From positions 3,658,001-3,722,000 of the forward strand of contig NZ_CP034463.1 in NCBI RefSeq assembly GCF_003955715.1: a DNA stretch of 64,000 nt. The letters run 5' to 3'. The DNA is from Streptomyces aquilus. Lineage in GTDB: Bacteria; Actinomycetota; Actinomycetes; Streptomycetales; Streptomycetaceae. A program made the position numbers and the translations under genes. Of this stretch, positions 37,245-45,418 are shown in pieces. Every line of letters starts with the position of its first letter. The first letter of the stretch is position 1. The notes under the pieces are model-generated. The model was not told the DNA's origin. It made no database searches and saw only the letters and a list, made by a program, of their open reading frames with translations.

Positions 37245-38963
37245 CTACGAGGACGGGTCGTAGTTCTGGCCGAGGACCACGGAGACGTTCGCGTTCGAGG
37301 TGGTCTTGCCCTTGCTGACGGCGCTGGTGGGCAGGCCCAGGGTCTTGGCGACCTCGGTGGCGTTCTCCTTGTCGGCGGCGTCGGCGTAGACGACCTTGGA
37401 GGCGGCCTGGGTGCCGGAGGCGGTGCCGCCCTCCAGGAAGGTGAAGCCGCCGTTGAGGAGGACCACGCGGGCTTTCTCCGTGTTGTCCTTCACACCGCTG
37501 GCGTTCTGGACCGAGACGCGGACGGCGGCGTCCTGGTCGGGGCTCTTGGCGGTGCCGCCGAGGACGTCCTTGACGACGCTGTCGCTGGCCTGCGCACTGA
37601 GGGTGCCGTCGGACTGGACGGGCAGCAGCGCCGTCTTGTAGTCGCCGCCCTTGGCGAGGTCGGCGAGCTTGGCGAGGAAGGTGCCGAGGTCCTTGTCGGT
37701 GAGGGACGGGTCGAGGATCTGCGCCAGCGTCTGCACGGTGGTCGTGGCGGCGCCCGCGTCGGAGGACAGCTTGCGCAGCACGGCCTGCATGACCTGCCCG
37801 AACCGCTCCAGCTGGGCGTTCTGGGCCTCGCCGGGGGCGCGGTAGGTGGCGTAGGCGACGGCCGTCTTGCCGCTGAGGGTCTGGGCCTTGCCCTTGTTCA
37901 CCAGGGGCGCGGTGCCCTTCTTCTTGGCGGCCGGGTCGGGCACGTCGGTGTTGGTGTCGACGTCGATGTTGCCGACGAGGTCGACGAGGTTCTGCAGGTA
38001 GGGGGTGTCCAGGCGCCAGGTGCCCTGGATCTGGGTGCCGAGGACGGTGTCGATCGCGTCGCGGGTGCCGGAGGAACCGTCGTCCTCGACCGACTTGGCG
38101 AGCGTGGTCGTGGTGCCGTCGTCGTCGGTCAGGGCGAGGGAGTTGGGCAGCAGGACGGTGGTGCCCTGCCGGGTGGTGGTGTTGTCGACGAGCAGCGCCG
38201 TGGAGGTGCCGCCGCCCTTGGTGTTGTGCAGATGGACGACGATCACGTCACGGTTCTGGGCGGCGGTGGACGTGCCGGTGCCGGTCCCGGAGTCGGACGA
38301 CGACGACAGTCCGGGCAGCTTCCCGGCGTACCAGAGATAGCCGACGCCGCCGACCGCGACGAGAGCCAGGACGACGACCAGGGCGACGAGCCGGCTGCGG
38401 GCGCGGCGCTTGGCCTCCTCGCGGCGCTCGGTGCGGTTCTCGGTGAAGTTCAGCCAGTCGATGACGTCCTCGGAGTCACCGTCGGGCTCCTCGACGAAGG
38501 CGAACTGCTCGGTGTGGTAGTCGCGTTCGGAACCCTCGGGCCGGGCGCGGCCGTCCGGTTCCTCGACCGGTCCCGCCTGCTGCGGGATGTAGGCGGTCTG
38601 TTCGGCGACCCGGGGCTGCTGCGCGCTGGTCGCGGCCTGCCCGTAGGGGTCGTACGGGGCGGCCGGCGCCCCGCCCTGCGCGCCCCCGTAGGGGTCGTAG
38701 GACGGCACGGGGTTCTGCTGACCGGTGTCGTAGGGGTCGTAGGCCTGTGCCGGGTACTGCCCCGTCTGCTGCTGTGCTCCGGCGGCGTACGGGTCGTAGC
38801 CGTAACCCTGCTGCGGCTGCTGCGCGTAGGGGTCGTACGGCTGCTGGTGCGGTTGCTGCTGGGGCACCTGCTGGTAGACGGGCCGGCCGTACTCGTCGTA
38901 GCCGACAAGCTGGTACTGGTCGTCGTGGTCGCCGTCGTGTCCCGCGTCGTATCGGTCGTTCAC
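37245..38963 (-). CDS. LytR-CpsA-Psr (LCP)-like wall polymer transferase with LytR_C domain
   Basis: 572 residues from GTG 38963 (GAGGGG upstream). Residues 1-190 are cytoplasmic, Tyr/Gln/Pro-rich with repeated YDPY; one helix at 192-213; an LCP-like domain at ~235-400; LytR_C at ~470-570 ending VVLGQNYDPSS. LCP proteins attach teichoic-acid-like polymers to peptidoglycan. The usual Arg/Asp core (SIPRD, DxxR..RQ) is degenerate here (LLPNSL, AQLERFGQ). From memory, the S. coelicolor counterpart at this locus (SCO2578) was named PdtA and linked to wall polymer and sporulation; I could not verify identity. It follows nadD by 16 bp. Confidence 0.85.
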   Translation of the reverse strand: MNDRYDAGHDGDHDDQYQLVGYDEYGRPVYQQVPQQQPHQQPYDPYAQQPQQGYGYDPYAAGAQQQTGQYPAQAYDPYDTGQQNPVPSYDPYGGAQGGAPAAPYDPYGQAATSAQQPRVAEQTAYIPQQAGPVEEPDGRARPEGSERDYHTEQFAFVEEPDGDSEDVIDWLNFTENRTERREEAKRRARSRLVALVVVLALVAVGGVGYLWYAGKLPGLSSSSDSGTGTGTSTAAQNRDVIVVHLHNTKGGGTSTALLVDNTTTRQGTTVLLPNSLALTDDDGTTTTLAKSVEDDGSSGTRDAIDTVLGTQIQGTWRLDTPYLQNLVDLVGNIDVDTNTDVPDPAAKKKGTAPLVNKGKAQTLSGKTAVAYATYRAPGEAQNAQLERFGQVMQAVLRKLSSDAGAATTTVQTLAQILDPSLTDKDLGTFLAKLADLAKGGDYKTALLPVQSDGTLSAQASDSVVKDVLGGTAKSPDQDAAVRVSVQNASGVKDNTEKARVVLLNGGFTFLEGGTASGTQAASKVVYADAADKENATEVAKTLGLPTSAVSKGKTTSNANVSVVLGQNYDPSS

Positions 38964-38979
38964 CGGTGCCCCTCTCGGC

Positions 38980-39603
38980 TCACTCGCCGCGGTACAGCTC
39001 GCGCTTGTCGATGTAGCGCACGACTCCGTCCGGCACCATGTACCAGATCGGGTCGCCCTTGGCGACTCTCGCACGGCAGTCTGTGGAGGAGATGGCGAGC
39101 GCGGGAACCTCCACGAGAGAGACACCGCCCTCCGGGAGCCCGGCGTCGGTCAGGTGGTGGCCCGGCCGGGTCACGCCGATGAAGTGCGCGAGGGAGAACA
39201 GTTCCTCCGTGTCCCGCCAGGTGAGGAGCTGGGCGAGGGCGTCGGCTCCGGTGATGAAGAAGAGGTCCGTGTCGGGGTTGAGCACCCGCAGGTCGCGCAG
39301 GGTGTCCACGGTGTACGTGGGTCCGCCGCGGTCGATGTCGATGCGGCTCACCGAGAACTGCGGGTTCTCGGCGGTGGCGATGACCGTCATCAGATAGCGG
39401 TCCTCGGCCGGCGAGACACTGCGGTGGCTCTTCTGCCACGGCTGCCCGGTCGGTACGAACACCACCTCGTCCAGGTGGAACTGCGCGGCGACCTCACTGG
39501 CCGCCACGAGGTGTCCGTGGTGGATCGGGTCGAACGTCCCGCCCATGACGCCGAGGCGGCGCTTGCCGGGGTTCGACGGGGCGTTGCCCGGGCCGGTAGG
39601 CAT
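38980..39603 (-). CDS. nadD: Nicotinate-nucleotide adenylyltransferase
   Basis: 207 residues from ATG 39603, preceded by a GGGAGAGCAGG ribosome site. Nucleotidyltransferase motif [12 protein letters not shown] and ISSTDCR (ISSTxxR) are intact, as is the conserved FITGADAL. It makes deamido-NAD from nicotinate mononucleotide and ATP. It is first in the nadD-LCP(-rsfS-phosphatase) group. Confidence 0.97.
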   Translation of the reverse strand: MPTGPGNAPSNPGKRRLGVMGGTFDPIHHGHLVAASEVAAQFHLDEVVFVPTGQPWQKSHRSVSPAEDRYLMTVIATAENPQFSVSRIDIDRGGPTYTVDTLRDLRVLNPDTDLFFITGADALAQLLTWRDTEELFSLAHFIGVTRPGHHLTDAGLPEGGVSLVEVPALAISSTDCRARVAKGDPIWYMVPDGVVRYIDKRELYRGE

Positions 39604-39676
39604 GTCCTGCTCTCCCATGCGTGCAGACCCTACCGGCCCGTTCCGTGCGGCCGGTCTCCCCCGGGCCCTCGGCGGC

Positions 39677-39841
39677 TCAGCGGTCGCGGTTGAAGCGGGT
39701 GGTGATCCACAGCAGAAGCAGCAGGACGACGAAGGCGCCACCGCCGGTGAGGTAGGGGCTCAGGCTCTCGTGGTTGCCGCCGTGCTCCTCGCCCTCGGCG
39801 GCAAGGGTGACCAACTGGGCAGCGGTGCTGTGGAAGCTCAT
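39677..39841 (-). CDS. Small single-pass membrane protein (54 aa)
   Basis: 54 residues: [19 protein letters not shown], a short His/Asn/Gly stretch, then one hydrophobic helix ([18 protein letters not shown]) and NRDR at the end. AGG lies 7 nt before the ATG. Type and size resemble small membrane subunits or regulators. It is next to a second protein of the same size and topology. Not assigned to a family. Confidence 0.7.
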   Translation of the reverse strand: MSFHSTAAQLVTLAAEGEEHGGNHESLSPYLTGGGAFVVLLLLLWITTRFNRDR

Positions 39842-39956
39842 CTGGACCTATCCGGTGTGGGCGGGATAAAGATGTCGGCCCATCGTAAGCGGGCGGCTCG
39901 GCGGCGATCACGCCGACTCCGCCGTTGGCGCACCGCGACGGAACTTCCGGCCCGGC

Positions 39957-40118
39957 TCAGTCGTCCTTCTGCTTGTAGCCCCGCAGCAGGAACCACGCGG
40001 TCAGCACACAGCCCACCACCATCACGACCAGTACGACCCGGAGCAGATACCCCGACCCTTCCTGCTGGGCTGCGTTCGCGGCTTCGGTCAGCCAGGCGGA
40101 CGCGGGGCTGTGCTCCAT
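39957..40118 (-). CDS. Small single-pass membrane protein (53 aa)
   Basis: 53 residues from ATG 40118, with AAGGAG eight bases upstream: MEHSPASAWLTEAANAAQQEG, one helix (YLLRVVLVVMVVGCVLTAWFLL), then RGYKQKDD. Same layout as the 54-aa neighbour 115 bp downstream. Divergent from the M48 protease gene. Unknown function. Confidence 0.75.
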   Translation of the reverse strand: MEHSPASAWLTEAANAAQQEGSGYLLRVVLVVMVVGCVLTAWFLLRGYKQKDD

Positions 40119-40243
40119 GACGGGACTCCTTCGCTGTACTGCCCGTCCACCGTATCTCCGCCTAGGCTGGGCTCTGCTTCGGGGGGCGCAAAGGGCCGCA
40201 CAAGGGTCCGCAAAGGACCACACTCACGCACATGGGGGAAGAC

Positions 40244-41329
40244 ATGTCCGACGACGGCCACGAGCAGAACGGACACGAGAACGTCCCGAGCAGGCAGCGC
40301 AGGCGCTTCCCCGGGATCTCCTCGCGTGCGTACGAACACCCCGCCGACCGCTCCGCCCTGGTGGCGCTGCGCAAGCTCAGCGGTTTCGACACGGTCTTCA
40401 AGGCACTCAGCGGCCTGCTGCCCGAGCGGAGCCTCCGGCTCCTGTTCCTGTCCGACTCGGTGCGGGTCTCGGAGCAGCAGTTCGCGTACCTCAACGACAT
40501 GTTGCGGGACGCCTGTTACATCCTGGACCTGGAGAAGGTCCCGCCGATGTACGTCAGCCAGGACCCGAAGCCGAACGCGATGTGCATCGGCCTGGACGAG
40601 CCGATCATCGTGGTGACGACCGGCCTCGTCGAGCTGCTCGACGAGGAGGAGATGCGGGCCGTCGTCGGCCATGAGGTGGGCCACGCCCTGTCCGGCCACG
40701 CCGTCTACCGCACCATCCTGCTCTTCCTGACGAACCTCGCGCTGAGGGTGGCGTGGATCCCGCTGGGCAACCTCGCGATCATGGCGATCGTGACCGCGCT
40801 GCGCGAGTGGTTCCGCAAGTCGGAGCTGTCCGCGGACCGCGCGGGTCTGCTCGTCGGCCAGGACCTCCAGGCGTCGATGCGCGGCCTGATGAAGCTCGCG
40901 GGCGGCCACCATCTGCACGAGATGAACGTGGACGCGTTCCTGAAGCAGGCCGAGGAGTACGAGGCGGGCGGCGACCTGCGCGACTCGGTCCTGAAGATCC
41001 TGAACGTCCTCCCGCGCAGCCACCCCTTCACCACGGTCCGCGCGGCCGAGCTGAAGAAGTGGTCCGAGTCCCGCGACTACCAGCGCCTGCTGGACGGCCA
41101 CTACCCGCGCCGCACCGAGGACAAGGACACGTCGGTCACGGACTCCTTCCGCGAGTCGGCGGCGAGCTACGCGAGCAACGTCAAGAGCTCCAAGGACCCG
41201 TTGATGAAGCTGGTCACGGACATCGCGGGCGGCGCGGGCGACCTGGGCGGCAGGGTGAGGCGAGGCTTCGGCGGCTTCACGGCCACGAACCCGAAGGACC
41301 AGCCCCCGAGGGAAACGGACGAGGACTGA
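40244..41329 (+). CDS. M48-family membrane metalloprotease (HtpX/Ste24-like)
   Basis: 361 residues from ATG 40244 (GGGGGAAGAC ribosome site; an ATG four codons upstream is less favoured). The zinc motif HEVGH is at 143-147, followed by hydrophobic segments (RTILLFLTNLALRVAWIPL, LAIMAIVTAL) and the third ligand in SELSADRAG. The N-terminus is hydrophilic and the C-terminal ~100 residues charged. The family performs membrane-protein quality control or peptide processing. It is followed by a Streptomyces repeat element and two envelope-type genes. Confidence 0.93.
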   Translation: MSDDGHEQNGHENVPSRQRRRFPGISSRAYEHPADRSALVALRKLSGFDTVFKALSGLLPERSLRLLFLSDSVRVSEQQFAYLNDMLRDACYILDLEKVPPMYVSQDPKPNAMCIGLDEPIIVVTTGLVELLDEEEMRAVVGHEVGHALSGHAVYRTILLFLTNLALRVAWIPLGNLAIMAIVTALREWFRKSELSADRAGLLVGQDLQASMRGLMKLAGGHHLHEMNVDAFLKQAEEYEAGGDLRDSVLKILNVLPRSHPFTTVRAAELKKWSESRDYQRLLDGHYPRRTEDKDTSVTDSFRESAASYASNVKSSKDPLMKLVTDIAGGAGDLGGRVRRGFGGFTATNPKDQPPRETDED

Positions 41330-41356
41330 AAATCGCCGGGAGGGTCAACGCTTCAA

Positions 41357-41440
41357 GGGGCGCGGGACTGTATCGATGTGCGGCTCCGCCGCGTGGGCGC
41401 GACCAGCCCCCACAGTCCGCAGCCGCCGCACAACCGAACC
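41357..41440. repeat. Streptomyces intergenic element with internal hairpin
   Basis: GGGGCGCGGGACTGTATCGA then TGTGCGGCTCCGCCGCGTGG and GCGCGACCAGCCCCCAC. The ends match the short element at 12791-12850; the insert carries a GCGGC-TCC-GCCGC hairpin (41380-41392). It lies between convergent genes. Confidence 0.7.
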
Positions 41441-41469
41441 CCTACGGCGACTGGGCAGCAAAACGCCCC

Positions 41470-42543
41470 TCACCCTTTGGGCAACGCCCCCGAGGCCAAC
41501 GTCCCACAAACCGCGGTGGCCCGATCCGTGGCGAACGGATCGGTCCCCACCGGCCCACCCGCCTTCGCCGTCTGCCCCGCCAGCAGCGGACTCAGCACAT
41601 CCGCCGCGTTGTCACCGCAGGACAACGGCCCGGCCTGGACGTACGACGTGGACAGCTGCGCCTGATGCAGTCGTACGTCCTCCCGGTCGAACCGGAAGTG
41701 CAGCTCCCGCCGGACGGTGAACAGCGAGGCCTGCGCCTTGGCGCCGGCCCCGGCGGGCCGCAGCGCGTACACGTACGTGTGGTCCGCGGTCACCTCGAGG
41801 ATCGTGGACTCGGTCTCGCTCACGGCCAGCGTCCCGCGCACCCGGATCTGCGGGTCGGCCAGCCGCACGCTCCTGGCGTCGAAGCGGACCAGCCATCCGG
41901 TCACCGCGTGCCGCCCGTCCGCGGCCGGATGGCTCAGGCTCTCGTCGAACTGGAGGTGCTGGTCGGCGGGGAGCAGGACGCGGACGGGCCGGGTCTGGCC
42001 GCCGGTGAGCACCTCCGGGTAGAGCGCGGACCGGACCAGGTACTCCTTGACCGTGTCCAGGGCGCTCATCACCTGGGTCTCGGAGAAGTGCGAGGTGTCG
42101 CGCGCGGCGGGCAGCGTGATCCCGGCGGCGCCGATGCGGAACTGGGCGGCGGGGCTGTGGTCGTACAGGTACTCGGGGTCGGCTGCGCCCGGCACCTTGC
42201 CCACGGGGGCGAGCGGGACGACGGTGGTCTGGAGGGGCATCGAGACGTCCCGTACCGCGGCGGGGGTCTGGTAGGGGTGCCGTACGCCCATGTAGATCGC
42301 CGTGCCGAAGGCGAGGGCGATCAGCAGGACGAGGGCGAGTGCCTGCCGGGACAGTCCCCGGCGCATCGGCGGGCGGCGTCGGACGGCGGGGGCGTGGTCG
42401 GCGATGCGCTCCTGCGCGGAGTACTCCTGGAGCCGGGCAGCACGGACGAACGACTCGTCGAACACGACGGATCGGTACTCGTCCTCACCACCCCCGGGGC
42501 CGCCCTCGGGTGCACCCTCAGGTGGTTCTCCAGGCCCTCCCAT
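41470..42543 (-). CDS. Membrane protein of the SCO2583 type
   Basis: 357 residues. An N-terminal acidic segment contains DEYRSVVFDESFVRAARLQEYSAQERIAD, which is clearly related to the start of the adjacent gene. One helix (LALVLLIALAFGTAIYMGV) follows, then a ~250-residue extracytoplasmic domain with beta-strands and two late Cys (LSCGDN, AVCGTL). The shared N-terminal motif defines the SCO2583/SCO2584 N-terminal domain. From recall, these proteins are linked to the spore-wall synthesis complex of S. coelicolor. No enzymatic motif is visible. Confidence 0.85.
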   Translation of the reverse strand: MGGPGEPPEGAPEGGPGGGEDEYRSVVFDESFVRAARLQEYSAQERIADHAPAVRRRPPMRRGLSRQALALVLLIALAFGTAIYMGVRHPYQTPAAVRDVSMPLQTTVVPLAPVGKVPGAADPEYLYDHSPAAQFRIGAAGITLPAARDTSHFSETQVMSALDTVKEYLVRSALYPEVLTGGQTRPVRVLLPADQHLQFDESLSHPAADGRHAVTGWLVRFDARSVRLADPQIRVRGTLAVSETESTILEVTADHTYVYALRPAGAGAKAQASLFTVRRELHFRFDREDVRLHQAQLSTSYVQAGPLSCGDNAADVLSPLLAGQTAKAGGPVGTDPFATDRATAVCGTLASGALPKG

Positions 42544-42643
42544 ATCTTCAGAGTAGGTCTCCGGGAGCTCAGGTAAACGCCCCGCCGCACGACAAGTTCT
42601 GACAGGTTCTCACCAGGACCGTCAGCGGACGGCCGGGAAACTG

Positions 42644-43249
42644 TCAGGGCGTCTTCGGGTCCGCCGAGAAGGCCGGCTGGGAGTATTCGGCGGAGGCGGA
42701 GGGGGTCGCCGTGCGGCCCTGTTCGAGGCCGGTGGTGGCGGGCAGAGGCGGGACCTGGTCGCGGTTGTTCGAGGACGCGCCGCGGTAGACCGCGGTGAAG
42801 GCGAGCGCGACCATGCCGATGCCCATCACGAGCGCGAGCATCCAGGCGACGGGGCGGTGCCAGCGGACCTGTTTGCCGTAGGTGCCCGGGGCGCCGTAGC
42901 GGCCTTCGAGGATGTCCGTGTCGTCCAGGTCGTCGAGCTCGGGATCATGGCCGAAACCGGCGCGGCCGTCGGTGCCGTACCCGTCGTCATAGCGCTCGCC
43001 GCGGCTGTGGGCCCGGCGGGCCTCGGCCTCGGAGGCCTCGGCTCTTGCCTGGGCGGCGGCCAGGAGGCGTTCGACAGCGGTCGGCTCGTGCACCACGGCC
43101 GCCCGGATGAAGGCCTCGTCGAAGACCACGGAGGCGAACTCTTCGTCCGACACCCCGCGGTCGTGGTCGTCGTCGGGCTCCCAGCCGTCAGGGAACGGCG
43201 TACCCCCCACGTCCTCCGGCACGAATCCAGAGTAGACCTGGGGGGTCAA
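42644..43249 (-). CDS. Membrane protein of the SCO2584 type (spore-wall associated family)
   Basis: 201 residues. The N-terminal DEEFASVVFDEAFIRAAVVHEPTAVERLLAAAQ matches the SCO2583-type protein downstream. A long charged cytoplasmic stretch, one helix (PVAWMLALVMGIGMVALAFTAVY) and a short external tail follow. It is 100 bp upstream of its paralogue on the same strand, so they may be co-transcribed. From memory the family is annotated as a spore wall biosynthesis protein interacting with Mre components; that is prior knowledge, not visible here. Confidence 0.85.
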   Translation of the reverse strand: MTPQVYSGFVPEDVGGTPFPDGWEPDDDHDRGVSDEEFASVVFDEAFIRAAVVHEPTAVERLLAAAQARAEASEAEARRAHSRGERYDDGYGTDGRAGFGHDPELDDLDDTDILEGRYGAPGTYGKQVRWHRPVAWMLALVMGIGMVALAFTAVYRGASSNNRDQVPPLPATTGLEQGRTATPSASAEYSQPAFSADPKTP

Positions 43250-43315
43250 TTTGGGCAGACGGTATGGAAATTCATCCGCTGGGTGAGACGGCTCCCGTAC
43301 GCACGGGCGGGCGGC

Positions 43316-44602
43316 TCAGCGCCGTACGTGACCGTCCCCGGTCACGATGTACTTCGTGCTGGTCAGCTCCGGCAGGCCCATGGGGCCGCGGGCGTGCAGC
43401 TTCTGCGTGGAGATGCCGATCTCGGCACCGAAGCCGAACTGGCCGCCGTCGGTGAAGCGGGTGGAGGCGTTCACGGCGACGGTGGTGGAGTCGACCAGCT
43501 GGGTGAAGCGGCGGGCGGCCTGCTGCGAGGTGGTGACGATCGCCTCGGTGTGGCCCGAGGTCCACAGCCGGATGTGCTCGACGGCCTTGTCCAGGGAGTC
43601 GACGACGGCGGCGGCGATGTCGTAGGAGAGGTACTCGGTCTCCCAGTCCTCCGCGGTGGCCTCGACGACCGTGGCCTTGGAGTCCTTGGCGTACGCCAGC
43701 ACCCGGTCGTCGGCGTGCACCGTGACGCCGGCCTCCGCGAGGGCGTCCAGGGCGCGCGGCAGGAACTCGGGGGCGATGTCCTGGTGGACCAGGAGGGTCT
43801 CGGCGGAGTTGCAGACGCTGGGGCGCTGCGCCTTGGAGTTGATCAGGATGTCGATCGCCATGTCGAGGTCGGCCTGGGCGTCGACGTAGACGTGGCAGTT
43901 GCCGGTGCCGGTCTCGATGACGGGGACGGTCGACTCGCTGACGACGGTCCGGATCAGCGAGGCGCCGCCGCGCGGGATGAGCACGTCGACCAGGCCGCGG
44001 GCCCGCATCAGCTCGCGCACGCTCTCGCGGCTCTCGCCGGGCACCAGCTGCACGGCGTCGGCGGGCAGCCCCGCTCCGCCCACGGCGTCCCGCAGCACCC
44101 GCACGAGGGCGGTGTTGGACTCGTACGCGGAGGCCGAGCCGCGCAGCAGCACGGCGTTGCCGGCCTTCAGGCAGAGGGCGGCGGCGTCGACCGTCACGTT
44201 CGGCCGGGCCTCGTAGATGATGCCGACGACGCCGAGCGGGACGCGGACCTGGCGCAGGTCGATGCCGTTGGGGAGGGTGGAGCCGCGGACGATCTCGCCG
44301 ACCGGGTCGGGCAGCGCGACGACGTCCCGCACGTCGGAGGCGATGGCGCGCACGCGCTCCGGGGTGAGGGTCAGCCGGTCGATCACGGTCTCGCTGGTGC
44401 CGGCCTCGCGGGCCTTGGCGATGTCCTTGGCGTTGGCCTCGACGATCTCGCTCGTACGGACCTCGAGCGCGTCCGCGATGGCGAGCAGCGCGTCGTCCTT
44501 CTCGGCCCGCGGCAGCGGGGCGAGGTCGGCGGCGGCGGCCTTGGCGCGGTAGGCGGCCTGGGTGACCGGGGACATCGAGTCGTACGGCGAGAGCGTGGTC
44601 AT
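43316..44602 (-). CDS. proA: Gamma-glutamyl-phosphate reductase
   Basis: 428 residues from ATG 44602 (no ribosome site, possibly leaderless; ATG 44575 is the alternative). Aldehyde-dehydrogenase-fold signature including the NADP-region [14 protein letters not shown], catalytic Cys in [13 protein letters not shown] and C-terminal [22 protein letters not shown]. It catalyses the second step of proline synthesis. proB lies 0.8 kb upstream on the same strand with a small gene between. Confidence 0.97.
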   Translation of the reverse strand: MTTLSPYDSMSPVTQAAYRAKAAAADLAPLPRAEKDDALLAIADALEVRTSEIVEANAKDIAKAREAGTSETVIDRLTLTPERVRAIASDVRDVVALPDPVGEIVRGSTLPNGIDLRQVRVPLGVVGIIYEARPNVTVDAAALCLKAGNAVLLRGSASAYESNTALVRVLRDAVGGAGLPADAVQLVPGESRESVRELMRARGLVDVLIPRGGASLIRTVVSESTVPVIETGTGNCHVYVDAQADLDMAIDILINSKAQRPSVCNSAETLLVHQDIAPEFLPRALDALAEAGVTVHADDRVLAYAKDSKATVVEATAEDWETEYLSYDIAAAVVDSLDKAVEHIRLWTSGHTEAIVTTSQQAARRFTQLVDSTTVAVNASTRFTDGGQFGFGAEIGISTQKLHARGPMGLPELTSTKYIVTGDGHVRR

Positions 44603-44692
44603 GAGGGAAGGGTAGTGCGCCGTACGGGGGTGGGGACCCCGTCGTCTTGCACCGCGAGACGGGGCCAATGCGTCGCTATCGAGCGATGCAGG

Positions 44693-45160
44693 TCAAAAGG
44701 GGTGAACCCCTACCGGGGTCGCCGGGGCCGGGCCGTAGCCCTCGGCGACGCGCTGGTGGTAGGTCTCGCGGTCGATGACCTCCAGGCCGACGATCTCCCA
44801 GGGCGGCAGCTGCGCGGTCTGGCGGTGCTCGCCCCACAGGCGCAGGGCGACGGCGGCGGCGTCGTGGAGGTCGCGGGCCTCCTCCCAGTAGCGGATCTCC
44901 GCGTGGTCGTTGGCGTAGCGGCTGGTCAGCAGAAAGGGGTGGTCGTGGGCCAGCTGTTCGAGTCCGCGCCGCACCTCCTTCAGCGGGGCCTCCTTGCCGG
45001 AGACGCTGAGGGTGACGTGCCACAGCCGGGGCAGCTCGGCCGGCTCCTCGTAGCGGTCGCCGGCCGCGACGCTCGTCAAGAGGCGCTCCTCACCGGCCGC
45101 TCGGGACGAGGCCTCCCCGGCACCACCACGGGGCGTGGCCCCAGGGCGCACTCGTCTCAC
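44693..45160 (-). CDS. Conserved protein of unknown function between proA and proB
   Basis: 155 residues from the GTG at 45160, supported by AAGGAGG five bases upstream. After a basic, Gly-rich N-terminus, residues ~45-150 (LWHVTLSVSGKEAPLKEVRRGLEQLAHDHPFLLTSRYANDHAEIRYWEEARDLHDAAAVALRLW) form a compact alpha/beta domain with a heavy-metal-associated-like beta-alpha-beta pattern, but no cysteines. It is conserved in the proA-proB interval of streptomycetes as far as I recall. Function unknown. Confidence 0.75.
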   Translation of the reverse strand: MRRVRPGATPRGGAGEASSRAAGEERLLTSVAAGDRYEEPAELPRLWHVTLSVSGKEAPLKEVRRGLEQLAHDHPFLLTSRYANDHAEIRYWEEARDLHDAAAVALRLWGEHRQTAQLPPWEIVGLEVIDRETYHQRVAEGYGPAPATPVGVHPF

Positions 45161-45349
45161 GACGGCCTCCTTTACCCAGTGATGCCAGTGACCGACACGG
45201 TGGTCGTGCGGAATGTGTCCCTGAGACAAAGTTGAGCAGGCCGCAAGGGCTCGCGTGGCACTTTTGCGGAACGTCCACCTGGGGGTGACCCGTAGAACAG
45301 GGCGTTCCCCCCGTTTTCGGCCGGGCGACACCGCTCGGGAGGCCCTCAG

Positions 45350-45418
45350 GGCTGGAGCACCACCAGGCCCCCTCAGAGCTGGAGCACCACCAAGCCCTTA
45401 AGGCTGGAGCACCACCAG
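45350..45418. repeat. Three copies of an 18-bp segment at the proB 3' end
   Basis: GGCTGGAGCACCACCAG occurs at 45402-45418 (inside proB, encoding the C-terminal LVVLQP), and again at 45377-45394 (one base changed) and 45350-45367 beyond the stop codon. The copies are 25-27 bp apart. Confidence 0.8.
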
